A stretch of DNA of 64,000 nt from an uncultured Verrucomicrobia subdivision 3 bacterium (GTDB taxonomy: Bacteria; Verrucomicrobiota; Verrucomicrobiia; Limisphaerales; UBA11358), in the NCBI GenBank assembly GCA_903865745.1, contig CAIPKV010000028.1, forward strand, positions 28,322 through 92,321. The letters run 5' to 3'. The notes under the pieces are model-generated. The model saw nothing but the letters and a program-made list of their open reading frames with translations. It ran no database searches and was not told the DNA's origin. Below are positions 26,754 through 35,500 of this stretch, piece after piece. Each line of letters starts with the position of its first letter. Position 1 is the first letter of the stretch. The translations under genes were made by a program, and so were the position numbers.

Positions 26754-27203
26754 ATGACCACCTCATTCCCCATCAGTTCCATGCTGCACAAAAAGGGCAC
26801 TGCGCTCTGGAGCGTTACGCCGGAAACCACGGTCTTCGATGCCATCCGCTTGATGGCCGAAAAAAACATCGGCGCGCTGCCTGTGCTGGGGAGCGGGCAA
26901 CTGGTGGGAGTCTTTACGGAACGCGATTACACGCGGAAGGTGGCGTTGATGGGCAAGTCTTCCAAGGAGACGCGCGTCCGCGAAGTGATTGCGCGCGAAA
27001 TCACCACCGTGACGCCGGATGACTCGGTGGAAGATTGCATGCGGCTGATGACGGAGAAACGCGTGCGTCATCTACCGGTGGTTGAAGGGCAAAACCTCGT
27101 CGGCATCATCTCCATTGGCGACCTCGTGAACTGGATTATCTCCACGCAAAGCGCGGCGATTGAGCAGATGGAACAATACATCGCCGGCAGTCCGGCGTTG
27201 TGA
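26754..27203 (+). CDS. tandem CBS-domain protein
   Basis: A 149-residue protein made of two CBS domains and little else. The first is about 10-65 (ETTVFDAIRLMAEKNIGALPVL, LVGVFTERDYTRKV). The second is about 75-130 (DSVEDCMRLMTEKRVRHLPVV, LVGIISIGDLVNWII). Such stand-alone pairs bind adenosine nucleotides and modulate partner proteins. The start at 26754 gives MTTSFPISSML; the frame is open upstream but without a good start. No partner gene is evident nearby. Confidence 0.88.
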   Translation: MTTSFPISSMLHKKGTALWSVTPETTVFDAIRLMAEKNIGALPVLGSGQLVGVFTERDYTRKVALMGKSSKETRVREVIAREITTVTPDDSVEDCMRLMTEKRVRHLPVVEGQNLVGIISIGDLVNWIISTQSAAIEQMEQYIAGSPAL

Positions 27204-27212
27204 GGGGACAGC

Positions 27213-27566
27213 TTACTTGGCGATGGAATCGATGATGGCGTCGCGCGTCGCGGCATTTTGCTGCGCGGCTTTTAACACGTTCGCCGTCTGACCTTGCGGG
27301 GTATTTGGTGCGGCGGCGACACCGTTGGTGCCATCCGTGCTGGTAATGGAGAATAAAGCGGTCGGCTTCGGCAGAATCATGGTGGTCAATGCGTCGCGAT
27401 AATTGTAAGTCACCACCAACATGCTCGCGATAGTCAGAAAAACCACCACCGCCCGGACTTGTTCGAATAAGCGCGAGCGTTTCTCGGCACGCAATTCCTC
27501 CTGTTGTTCAGCCTCATGCTGACCAACAATCTGGTTCATCGCTTTTTCGAACGACTTGTCCTTCAT
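27213..27566 (-). CDS. hypothetical single-pass membrane protein
   Basis: A 117-residue protein: charged N-terminus rich in Glu/Gln (EAEQQEELRAEKRSRLF, probably helical), one membrane helix (about 39-56, AVVVFLTIASMLVVTYNY), then an Ala/Thr/Gln-rich outer part. It converges on the CBS gene with a 9-bp gap. No family is recognised. The layout resembles the small protein encoded at 27691-28023. Confidence 0.55.
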   Translation of the reverse strand: MKDKSFEKAMNQIVGQHEAEQQEELRAEKRSRLFEQVRAVVVFLTIASMLVVTYNYRDALTTMILPKPTALFSITSTDGTNGVAAAPNTPQGQTANVLKAAQQNAATRDAIIDSIAK

Positions 27567-27690
27567 AAGAAACCGGAAATAATATACTACGAGCGCGGTT
27601 CATATGCCAGCGGGGTTGGGTGAAGTCAATGGATTATTGCCGCGGCTGGTTTGACTGGCAATTCGATGAGGTCGAGCCGCCACCGGCGAT

Positions 27691-28023
27691 TTACTGGACC
27701 GCGTCGTCGACTTCTTTTTGATGCTCCAAGGCGCTTTGCCGGAAAGAATCCGCGTTGTCGGACTTGGTCTGGATCCGCGTGACCAGTTTATTGACTTTCT
27801 GAGAGGTCAGGAAGGTAATTTGGTTCCGGTGATTGACGATGAAGGTAATAATCGTCAGTAGCAGTAATAAAATAAAGACGCGCCGCACGGCTTTGAAAAT
27901 CATCCCGCAGCCGCGCCGCAAAATCCCAGTGTGCCGGTTCCCGCCAGGGAGCTGGTACAAGTCACCCGCGCGCTGCGTTTCCGCGTCGCTGATCAAGGGC
28001 ACCATGTCCATCGACAATTTCAC
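27691..28023 (-). CDS. hypothetical small membrane protein
   Basis: The frame is open from GTG at 28023 (110 residues). A start at the ATG at 27901-27903 would give 70 residues beginning MIFKAVRRVFILLLLLTIIT. The short form has a basic N-terminus, one membrane helix (about 10-27) and a polar tail (KVNKLVTRIQTKSDNADS) that looks helical. The first 40 residues of the long form have no obvious structure, but AAGG sits just before the GTG. No family is recognised. Confidence 0.45.
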   Translation of the reverse strand: MKLSMDMVPLISDAETQRAGDLYQLPGGNRHTGILRRGCGMIFKAVRRVFILLLLLTIITFIVNHRNQITFLTSQKVNKLVTRIQTKSDNADSFRQSALEHQKEVDDAVQ

Positions 28024-28147
28024 CCTTTATAGTAAGCGCCTTTCGTGCCATCCATTGAGAGAGAGGGCTTGGGTGGAAATGACCAAATTTCAGGCAACGC
28101 CATCCAAGTTTTAGCCACTTGGGCGGCAGGTGCCGACGGACGGCCGA

Positions 28148-28717
28148 TTACTTCTTAGCCAGCGACTTCTTCGTAGCCGCCTGCAATTCGTCCAGCTCCG
28201 GCTGCAATTCTTCCTTCGTCTTCTTATCCATCCGGTCGATAAACAATATCCCGTTCAGATGATCCGTCTCATGCTGGATGGCGCGCGCCAGCAGACCGCC
28301 GCAGCGGAACGCAATCGGCTTGCCCTTCGCGTCGAGCGCCTTCACATCCACCGTGACCGGTCGCGTAATCTCCGCATACATTTCCGGAAAGCTCAAACAC
28401 CCCTCGCCCGCCGTCGCCGGCGCGCCAACCGGCGTGACCACCGGGTTAATCAACACCAGCGGCATGATGCTCGCCACGTCTGCCGGCTGGCCGTCCAGTT
28501 CCAGCGTCGAGGGCCGGTCCGTAATCTCGCGCACATCAATTACCGTCAGCTGCTTCGCCACGCCGACCTGTTGCGCCGCGAGGCCGACCCCGTGATTTTC
28601 CTTCATCGTCGCGAACATCGACTCGATGAGCTGCTTGATTTCCGGCGTGATGCTCTCAATCTTAGCGCCTTTTTGGCGGAGTGCCGGATGGCCGTATTTA
28701 ACAATATCCAAAATCAT
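28148..28717 (-). CDS. def: peptide deformylase
   Basis: A 189-residue metalloenzyme with the three family motifs: GVGLAAQQVG (about 43-52), EGCLSFPE (metal-binding Cys) and QHETDHLNGILF (two metal-binding His and the catalytic Glu). The third motif has Thr where Tyr, Ile or Met is more common (HExDH). It removes the formyl group from new proteins in the cytoplasm. The C-terminal tail is Lys/Glu-rich. It follows parB by 24 bp and is probably co-transcribed with it. Confidence 0.94.
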   Translation of the reverse strand: MILDIVKYGHPALRQKGAKIESITPEIKQLIESMFATMKENHGVGLAAQQVGVAKQLTVIDVREITDRPSTLELDGQPADVASIMPLVLINPVVTPVGAPATAGEGCLSFPEMYAEITRPVTVDVKALDAKGKPIAFRCGGLLARAIQHETDHLNGILFIDRMDKKTKEELQPELDELQAATKKSLAKK

Positions 28718-28741
28718 TTTAATAAACCTTCTCGCTAACCT

Positions 28742-29659
28742 CTAATCCGCATTAACCCCCAGAATCTCTAAAATATTCTGGAGCTCATTATCGCTGAAGA
28801 ACGAGATCTCCACCGCGCCTTTCCCCTTCGCATATTTAATCTGCACCTTCGCCCCAAACTTCTCGCGCAGGTTCGCCTCCAGCCGTCCAATGTTCGCGTC
28901 CACTGGCACGATGGCCGGCGTCTTCGCGTTCTCCGGCGTATGTTTCGCCGCGCGCGACTGCAGCTTTGCAATGAGTCCTTCCGTCTGCCGCACGTTCAAT
29001 CCGTCTTTAATCACGCGTTCCGCCGCGTGCAATTGGATCTTCTCATCGGCCAACCCCAGAATCACCTTCGCATGGCCCACCGAGATTCGGCCCGTGCGCA
29101 AAAAGCTTTGGACCATCGTGGGCAATTTCAGCAGCCGCGTCGCATTCGCCACCGCCGCGCGACTCTTACCCACCTTCACCGCGATTTCCTCCTGCGTCAG
29201 TTGGAATTGTTCCGCGAGCTGCGCGTAACCCAGCGCTTCTTCCAGCGCATTCAAATTCTCGCGCTGCAAATTTTCGATGAGCGCCAGCTCCAACACCGCG
29301 CGGTCGTCGGCCACGCGCACAATCACCGGCACCTCCGCCAGATTCAAGAGCTGCGAGGCGCGCCACCGCCGTTCCCCTGCGATCAACTCGTAAAAACCCT
29401 GGTTCTCCCGCACGATCAGCGGCTGCACAATCCCCTGGGACCGGATCGAATCCGCGAGTTCCTTCAGCGCCTCCTCCGAAAATTCCTTGCGCGGTTGCAG
29501 CGGCGACGGGCGCACCCGGTTCAGCGGCACGCGCTCCACCCGTTCGCGATTATCCAGCGGCGCTGGTGCGGGGGCGACTGGCGCAGTCGAAGTTTGCGGG
29601 GACGGCGGCTGACTGCTCAACAGCGCGCCCAGCCCGCGTCCCAATGCAGGTTTAGACAT
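28742..29659 (-). CDS. parB: ParB/Spo0J chromosome partition protein
   Basis: A 305-residue DNA-binding protein. The N-terminal CTP-binding part has RVRPSPLQPRKEFSEEALKELADSIRSQGIVQPLIV and ELIAGERRWRAS. A helix-turn-helix is at about 150-175 (LTQEEIAVKVGKSRAAVANATRLLKLP). The C-terminal dimerisation part is about 240-305. Stand-alone chromosomal ParB proteins spread from parS sites and help segregate origins. parA is usually next to parB, but here the upstream neighbour is a divergent gene and no parA lies in the window. I saw no parS-like TTTCACGTGAAA site. Confidence 0.92.
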   Translation of the reverse strand: MSKPALGRGLGALLSSQPPSPQTSTAPVAPAPAPLDNRERVERVPLNRVRPSPLQPRKEFSEEALKELADSIRSQGIVQPLIVRENQGFYELIAGERRWRASQLLNLAEVPVIVRVADDRAVLELALIENLQRENLNALEEALGYAQLAEQFQLTQEEIAVKVGKSRAAVANATRLLKLPTMVQSFLRTGRISVGHAKVILGLADEKIQLHAAERVIKDGLNVRQTEGLIAKLQSRAAKHTPENAKTPAIVPVDANIGRLEANLREKFGAKVQIKYAKGKGAVEISFFSDNELQNILEILGVNAD

Positions 29660-29771
29660 TACTCAAGGTTGTCGCAGGGCAACCAAATTGTCAACGCGCC
29701 GCCGCTGCCACCGCACATTGCCCACCGTTTTTACTACCGCAAATCGCCGCCCCCCCTTACGCTGTCGTCAC

Positions 29772-30653
29772 ATGGCAATCCTCGGTCAACGCAATTTACT
29801 TTCCGTCGTCCGCGCGTCCGCGCCCGGCCTCTACCTCGATGGCGGCGCGCTCGGCGAAATCCTGTTACCCGGCCGCTACATCCCCGCCGACCTCGCGCCC
29901 AAGCAGAAAATCGACGTCTTTGTCTATCGCGATTCCGAAGATCGCCTCGTCGCCACCACCGAAAAGCCGCGCGCCATGGTGGGCGAATTCGGCTACATGC
30001 AGGTCAAGAACGTCAACGCCCAGATTGGCGCCTTCCTCGACTGGGGCCTCGCCAAAGACCTCCTCGTACCCTTCCGCGAACAGGAAGTTCCCTTGCGCGT
30101 CGGCGACTGGGCCGTCGTTTATGTCGCGCTCGATGCCCAGACCAATCGCATCCTCGCCAGCACCCGGCTCAACCGCCATCTCAACCGCGAGACCCCCGCC
30201 TATCGCGACGGCCAACCTGTCAACCTCCTCGTCACCGGCAAAGCGGCGCTCGGCTATGGGGCCATTATTAACAACGCCCATCTCGGTTTACTCCACAAAA
30301 GCCAGCTCGCCTACGCCCTCAGGATTGGGGCCCGGCTCAAAGGCTTTGTCCGCACCGTGCGCCCCAATGGCAAGATTGATCTGGGCCTGGATGCCGTCGG
30401 CTACAAGCGCGTGGCCCCCCTGACCGACCTCATCGTCACCGCGCTGAAGATGAGCGGCGGCAAGCTGCCTTATGATGATGACAGCACGCCCGTCGTCATC
30501 CGGCAGAATTTCAATGTGAGCAAGAAAGCGTTCAAGCAGGCGCTCGGCAAACTCTACAAGACCCGGCGCATCGCCTTCACGAAGCCCGGCATCGAACTGC
30601 TGGAAAACGACACGTGGATGCCTGGGAGGGCGAAAGTTTTGAGTCGTGAGTGA
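29772..30653 (+). CDS. CvfB-type S1 RNA-binding protein
   Basis: A 293-residue protein starting at MAILGQRNLLSVVRASAPG (ATG at 29772). It has the CvfB/YitL layout: three S1-like beta-barrels (about 1-70, GEILLPGRYIPADL; 70-140, GAFLDWGLAKDLLVPFREQ; 150-220, GAIINNAHLGLLHKSQLAYALRIG) and a C-terminal winged helix (LPYDDDSTPVVIRQNFNVSKKAFKQALGKLYKTR). The family binds RNA and affects gene expression in Gram-positives. Its role here is not known. It is divergent from parB. Confidence 0.85.
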   Translation: MAILGQRNLLSVVRASAPGLYLDGGALGEILLPGRYIPADLAPKQKIDVFVYRDSEDRLVATTEKPRAMVGEFGYMQVKNVNAQIGAFLDWGLAKDLLVPFREQEVPLRVGDWAVVYVALDAQTNRILASTRLNRHLNRETPAYRDGQPVNLLVTGKAALGYGAIINNAHLGLLHKSQLAYALRIGARLKGFVRTVRPNGKIDLGLDAVGYKRVAPLTDLIVTALKMSGGKLPYDDDSTPVVIRQNFNVSKKAFKQALGKLYKTRRIAFTKPGIELLENDTWMPGRAKVLSRE

Positions 30654-30725
30654 TTAGTTTTTAGTGGGAGGGAAGGTTAAGACGGGAAGGGGTAATTAAC
30701 TATTTAATCTGTCTCAATGTTTGCT

Positions 30726-30971
30726 TCAGGCTTGTTTCTTCAAAATCCATAAACCTAGAAACGCAAAAGCAAATACTCCAATAATATAGGCGGTCAATGG
30801 TATGAACAACTGCCAACCGGTGAACTGCATACCGGCAACTATCAATGTTGTGTGCGTGGTCTCTGGAGCTTTGCGCCAAGGCAATATACACTGAAAGATT
30901 ATTGTGTATGAAGTCCACGTCATTAAAAGTGCGACTAGCAAACTCAACGAACCAAGTAATGCTTTAATCAT
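30726..30971 (-). CDS. hypothetical two-helix membrane protein
   Basis: An 81-residue protein with two hydrophobic stretches (about 5-30 and 53-76), of the MIKALLGSLSLLVALLMTW / FIPLTAYIIGVFAFAFLGLW type, ending in a basic tail. Codon use is AT-richer than in most neighbours, like the whole 30.7-32.2 kb stretch. The ATG at 30969-30971 overlaps a stop of the weak ORF at 30968-31159 as ATGA. No clear ribosome site is visible. Family unknown. Confidence 0.5.
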   Translation of the reverse strand: MIKALLGSLSLLVALLMTWTSYTIIFQCILPWRKAPETTHTTLIVAGMQFTGWQLFIPLTAYIIGVFAFAFLGLWILKKQA

Positions 30972-31159
30972 AATTGTGGCGTTCCCTTGATTTTTACTAA
31001 TAGGTTATCGTCGGTTGGCATTGTAACCCATCCGATTTCATGGGTTCGAGAGTGCGCGGGGTCGGGCCGGTTGTCCACCCATTTTTGCAGTTCCTCCCAT
31101 GCCGCGCGCCCCTGAAGACTTGAAAAAAGCCGGTGCAAATGTTTTAAGACCTCCCTCAC
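30968..31159 (-). CDS. possible short ORF or gene remnant
   Basis: A 63-codon frame overlapping the start of the small membrane gene downstream by ATGA. The product (containing QGRAAWEELQKWVDNRPDPA and HEIGWVTMPTDDNLLVKIKG) has no family signature. Its 5' end abuts a REP-like element, so the first part may come from that element. It could be a real small gene coupled to the membrane gene, or the tail of a broken one. Confidence 0.25.
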   Translation of the reverse strand: MREVLKHLHRLFSSLQGRAAWEELQKWVDNRPDPAHSRTHEIGWVTMPTDDNLLVKIKGTPQL

Positions 31160-31290
31160 CCCACCCTCTCCCTAAGGAGAGGGCTTTGACGTTCCCTACG
31201 TCCTTGGTAAAACCCGCGACGGGATTGAAAAGAAGGTCAACCAAATCACCAAAACCTGTCGCAGCCTTTTCCCTCTCCTCGGGGGAGAGT
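31151..31290. repeat. REP-like element with two CCCTCTCC hairpins
   Basis: The left end reads CTCCCTCACCCCACCCTCTC and contains the hairpin CCCTCTCC-CTAA-GGAGAGGG (31164-31183). The right end has CCCTCTCCTCGGGGGAGAG (31271-31289). This CTCACCCC plus CCCTCTCC/GGAGAGGG wording is typical of mobile palindromic repeats found between genes in many bacteria. It lies at the left border of the HTH patch. Confidence 0.6.
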
Positions 31291-31294
31291 AGCC

Positions 31295-31311
31295 CTGTTG
31301 GGTATTGCACA
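31295..31311 (+). repeat. direct repeat copy 1 (CTGTTGGGTATTGCACA)
   Basis: This 17-bp sequence recurs perfectly at 31641-31657. A weaker form, CCTGTTGGGATTTACAC, is at 31941-31957. In the two copies with flanking match, GTAGCC or similar precedes it. The three copies bracket the two HTH genes. Confidence 0.7.
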
Positions 31312-31369
31312 ACGGCAGGTTCATGTGAATTACCCTGCAAATTCAGGAAATCAGAAACGGGCTAACGCG

Positions 31370-31603
31370 TTGAAATTGAACATAAAGACGGCAGGCGATT
31401 GGCTCAAAGTCAAACGTTTAGAGAAAAATCTCACGCCCGGCCAAGTGGCAGCGAAAATGGGTATTGCAACATCCTTGGTTTGCTCATGGGAAAGCAGTAG
31501 TTGGCAGCCTGACAGTCAGCAGTTGAAGTCGCTGGCGCAAATTTTAGGATTCGATGCCGAGGATTTTGAAACGCCCACTAACAGACCCCGGAATTCATCA
31601 TAG
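31370..31603 (+). CDS. small XRE-type helix-turn-helix protein 1
   Basis: A 77-residue protein if started at the TTG at 31370. The frame is open from TTG at 31298, which lies in a repeat, and a GTG is at 31325. The core is KTAGDWLKVKRLEKNLTPGQ, VAAKMGIATSLVCSWESS and LKSLAQILGFD, a helix-turn-helix of the Cro/XRE type. It resembles the orphan HTH proteins scattered in verrucomicrobial genomes. The gene is followed by a second HTH gene, and both are bordered by a GTTGGGTATTGCACA repeat. The start is uncertain. Confidence 0.6.
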   Translation: MKLNIKTAGDWLKVKRLEKNLTPGQVAAKMGIATSLVCSWESSSWQPDSQQLKSLAQILGFDAEDFETPTNRPRNSS

Positions 31604-31640
31604 CTTCTTGTGACTTTTAACCAGACTGCTGAGGGGTCAG

Positions 31641-31657
31641 CTGTTGGGTATTGCACA
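31641..31657 (+). repeat. direct repeat copy 2 (CTGTTGGGTATTGCACA)
   Basis: Identical to the copy at 31295-31311, 346 bp away, and placed just before HTH gene 2. If TTG is used as a start in both, the two proteins begin with the same residues (MGIAQR). Confidence 0.7.
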
Positions 31658-31661
31658 GAGA

Positions 31662-31940
31662 ATGACGGTGGTTCCATTTGATAATTCCAAGCAGAAATAT
31701 AGCGTCCGAAAGGTGATTCCAGTCAATCCAAAAACATTGGGCGATCATCTGCTGTTGAAACGCATTGAAGCAAACCTGACCCAGCCAGAAGTGGCGCAAA
31801 TGGCAGGGGTTTCAACGAGGATTGTCCGAAAATGGGAACACGGCCACGCCTGCCCCACCGAACCTCATTGGCAGACTCTGGTGCAACTTCTGGGCTTGAA
31901 TTCCCAATTTATCAATGGGTCAAACCCAACGCCAGAGTAG
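31662..31940 (+). CDS. small XRE-type helix-turn-helix protein 2
   Basis: A 92-residue protein from the ATG at 31662 (MTVVPFDNSKQKYSV). The core NPKTLGDHLLLKRIEANLTQ, PEVAQMAGVSTRIVRKWEHG and WQTLVQLLGL is a helix-turn-helix of the same type as the gene before it but clearly diverged. Its stop touches the third repeat copy. It may bind DNA as a small repressor. Such orphan HTH genes often travel with mobile DNA, and a tRNA 3' fragment lies 35 bp downstream. Confidence 0.65.
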   Translation: MTVVPFDNSKQKYSVRKVIPVNPKTLGDHLLLKRIEANLTQPEVAQMAGVSTRIVRKWEHGHACPTEPHWQTLVQLLGLNSQFINGSNPTPE

Positions 31941-32255
31941 CCTGTTGGGATTTACACGCTTTTTTATGAAACGAGGGTTCGATTCCCTTCACCCGCTGCC
32001 TTTTGATTATAGTCAATAGAATCAATTGTTTTGTGAGTTTCTGAAAAGTTTTTGTGGTCAACTTACTACGAAAACTTACTACAATCGCAAGACGTTTTAA
32101 CGTGGTCAGGACGGTCAGGATGGAAGGTGAATCAACCCCAGACACCACAAAAAAATTGCCAGCACAACAGCCTTACCCCTACGCCTACCCAAACATTTTC
32201 CAAGCTGGAATTAAATTGAGATAAATTAACACCCCGCATTTGACCGCAGAGTCGT
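31941..32255. other. non-coding remnant stretch with a tRNA 3' fragment
   Basis: About 300 bp, AT-richer than the neighbours. It starts with the third repeat copy and holds the tRNA fragment at 31973-31997. I see no gene in the rest. Possible frames here carry no family signature. Confidence 0.6.
31973..31997 (+). pseudogene. 3' fragment of a tRNA gene (T arm and acceptor)
   Basis: GAGGG-TTCGATT-CCCTT forms a five-pair T stem (one G-T pair) with the standard seven-base T loop. CACCCGC and a T follow, a full 3' acceptor strand and discriminator base. The matching 5' acceptor (GCGGGTG) and the D and anticodon arms are absent upstream, so it is not a working tRNA. Phage or island integration often leaves such a 3' copy at an att site. 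Confidence 0.6.
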
Positions 32256-32477
32256 TTAACTTTGGGCGGGCACCCGCGCAATGAACTCCGGGCCGTTGTC
32301 GCTCCGAATGTATTCTGGCATGCCGTGTTGCTCAATGGCTGGCGCCGCATCGTAGGTGCCCACGAAACTGACGCCCGCTGGACTGCCGTCCGGGATCGCG
32401 CCGATCGGATAGAGCGATGCCTGAACCCTAGCCACCGCCGCTAATGATGCAATCAATATTAAACAGATGATTTTCAT
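32256..32477 (-). pseudogene. secreted-protein start broken by an IS3-type transposase fragment
   Basis: Residues 1-46 begin with a signal peptide (MKIICLILIASLAAVARVQA) and SLYPIGAIPDGSPAGVSFVG, like the front of exported P-domain or PEP-CTERM proteins. From about 32339 the frame switches to IEQHGMPEYIRSDNGPEFIA, the DDE core signature of IS3-family OrfB transposases, and stops after about 27 codons. So a partial transposase sequence truncates an exported-protein gene. No inverted repeats or full IS remain. It lies just downstream of the first giant repeat gene. Confidence 0.65.
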
Positions 32478-32504
32478 ATTATGGTTTCTTGATTAACGCG
32501 CTGA

Positions 32505-35500
32505 TTACGGCTGCCACTTGATGCGGTAATAAGCCGAACTCGGCGGAGTGCCGCCCAAATCGCTGAATGAATCGCTCACGGAAATCACGCCGTTGGTGCT
32601 GACGGTGTTCGTGGCAATGGACGCCCAATCGGTGAGATTGGTGGACCGCTCGGTGATGTAGCTGAAGCCGATGACACCATAAGCCTTGAGCGTGGTGGGA
32701 TTGCCGGTCGTGATGTTGACGATGGAGTTGGTGCCGGTGACATAGGCGTTGACCGCGATGTTGATGACGCCGGCAACGGTATCTCCATAGCTGTCGCTGG
32801 CGGTATAGTTGATTTGGTCGGCTACATTCGGGGCGGTGGACGGATAGCCAATGAGCGTTGCATTGGTGATTAGGGACACGCTGTTGGTGGTGGACAGGTT
32901 GAAGGTAGTGAGAGTAACGGCATCACCGTCCACGTCGCTCCATTGGTTGGTGAGTTGTGACCACGGGAAATGCAACCCCAAGCCCGCCGTCCGTGTCAGG
33001 CTCAGCGGTGCCAACATGGGCGGGTGGTTGGTGACGATTTGATCAAGGTTGGTGGTGCTGCCCAGATAATTACCATCACCCAGATAGTCCACGGTGATGA
33101 CGTTCGTTCCGCGCGGCAGGTTGGTGATGCTAAAGCTGGTGGCGCTGCCGCTGCTCACGGCGTTCGTGCTGAACGCGCCGTTGGTGGAAGAGAAAACCAC
33201 GCTGCCCGTGGCGTCAGCCGGGAGCGTGGCGGTGTAGGAGACGGTGTCCTTGAATCCGGACGGATTTTCGCTGGAGGACGCCCCGACGAAAGTGTTCGCC
33301 TGACTGATGGTCAGTGTGCCGTTGGTCGCGCTCACATTGTAATTCGGGTTGCCGCCCAAGGTCACCATGATGTTCGACACGCCCACCGCCGAATATTGCC
33401 CCGCATCCGTGTTCAGGCTGTAATTGATCGTATCCCCACCGATAACTTGACCCACCACCGTTGCCGTCAACGGCGGGTTCCCCGTCCCATAGGGCTTGGT
33501 CTTCGCATCCGCCGTCACCGAGGCCGGTGCCGGGCTGATGTTGAAGGCGGTCGGGCTGGAGGTGGCGCTGTTGTAATTGGAATCTGCCGCCAAGGTTGCC
33601 GTCACGGTGTAGCTGCCGGCGTTGGTCGGCGTGTTTGCGCTCGGACCAAAGCCAGTGCCGCTGTAGTTGAAACTCAACGCGCCACTTGATCCGGTGAAGC
33701 TGGCACTAGCCGGTCCCTGGCCTGCGCCTTCATAGGTGAAGCTGGTCGTCCCGGTCACGGTGACAGAACTGTTCGCCTTGTTGACCGTCACACTCACGGT
33801 ATTGGAGGCGGTGGTGTAATTGGTCGTGTCCGTCGGCAGGAAGATGACCCACACATTCGTCACGCCCGCATTCGGAATAATCGTGTTGTCGGCGAAGGCA
33901 AAGCTGCCCGCGACGGCTTCATCTCCGTCCGCATCCAGGTCATAGCCGTTCGTTGCCACGCTGCCGGTCAAACTTGAGCTGGTCAACGTCTGGCCGTAGG
34001 TGATGGCGCTGGCGGTCAAGGTCAGCGTCGGCGTGGTTTGCAACACGGTCTGCGTCACGGTGACGCTGCTGCCCAGATAATTATTGTCGCCAAGATATTG
34101 CGCCGTGAAGTTGGTCACGCCAACGGTCAGGTCGTCATTGGTATAATAAGCGACACCACCCACCACTACATTCGTCCACACCGGCGTGCTACCCAGTGAG
34201 AACACCACATTGCTGCTGGCATTAGCTGCCGTCACATTATTGGTTTCCACCACGGCGGTGAAGATCAGTGTCTGGCCGTAGTAGTTCGTCTCGCCAATGC
34301 TGTTGGTCAGCAACAGACTCGTCGTCGCTTGGGCGGAATTGATTACGCCGGTTGTGTCATTGAGTGGGGTGATGGCGTAATTAGCGGTAACATCAGTTGT
34401 GGCTGAATTCGTGATGGTCGCCGTTGGAATCAGCGTCTTGCCCGTGCCCACAGCGGCATCCAAATAATGTTCCGCCAGCGTCGCGAACCCATCTCCGCTG
34501 GCCAGAGTGCCGGCTGTGAGCGTCGGCACGTTGGTCGCGGTGGTGTCGCCATCGTGAATTTTTGTGTTCGGTTGCGCCGTGATGCTAATGGGCCGGGTCG
34601 TGATGGCAAAGTTCGCGCTCACAAACGCGATGCTGTAGTTGGCGTTCGTCAAAGTGTTCAGCGCTATCGCATACGGACTGCCCGCCACGGTTTCACCCGC
34701 CACACGGCTCAAGCTGCCGGTGAGCGTGTCACTGCCAACCAGCGCCGGTGAGACGGTGTAAGTGAACGTCGGATCCACCGCGCCATAAACTTTTGTTTGC
34801 CCGCTGGTCGCCGTCACTGTGATCGGCTTCTGCGTGATGGCAAAGTTCGCCGGAGTAAACGCGATGCTGTAGTTGGCGTTCGTCAAATTGTTCAGCGCAA
34901 TCGCATAGCTGCTGCCGACATTCTCGCCGGCGGCACGGCTCAACGCGCCGCTGAAACTGTCGCCGGTGATCAACGCCGGCGAAACGCCATAAGTCAGCGT
35001 CGGATCGCTCGCGCCATACACCTTGGTCTGCCCGCTGGTGGCCGTAACTGTGATAGGTTTCTGGGTGATGCCAAAGTTGGCGCTGTTGAAGGTGATGCTG
35101 TAATAATTCCCGGCGGTCAGGGTGTTTTGCAAAATCGCATAGTTGCCGACATTCTCGCCAGTCGCGCGGCTCAAAACGCCGCTGAAATTATCACCCGTCA
35201 CCAAGCTGCCCGACGCCAGCGTATAGGTGAGGGTCGGGTCGGTTGCGCCATAAACCTTGGACTGACCGCTGTTGGCTGACACTGTGAGCGCAATCGGCGT
35301 ATAATGCAACTTCACTTGATTGGCAGTGGTCACGATGCTGTATTGTCCGGAGTATTTCGGCGTGGTGCCGGTGAACACGGGTGTCGTATTAAAGGCACCC
35401 GAAACTGTCCCGCTTCCGGCATTAATGAGCACATAGTCATTGTAATCCAGCGTCCCCGCCGAATTAATGGTGATTTGGGGAGTGCCGGTGATGGTGACGT

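Noticed and set aside
28940..30271. Plus-strand ORF of 443 codons over parB and the S1 gene
   Set aside because: It crosses two divergent, clearly recognised genes and is Arg/His/Pro-rich, typical of an antisense frame.
31295..31957. Integron with attC sites
   Set aside because: GTTGGGT matches a core site, but no partner site with simple and complementary spacing was found for the first two copies, and no integrase is present.
31973..31997. Complete tRNA gene
   Set aside because: Only the T arm and 3' acceptor are present; no matching 5' acceptor, D arm or anticodon arm upstream.
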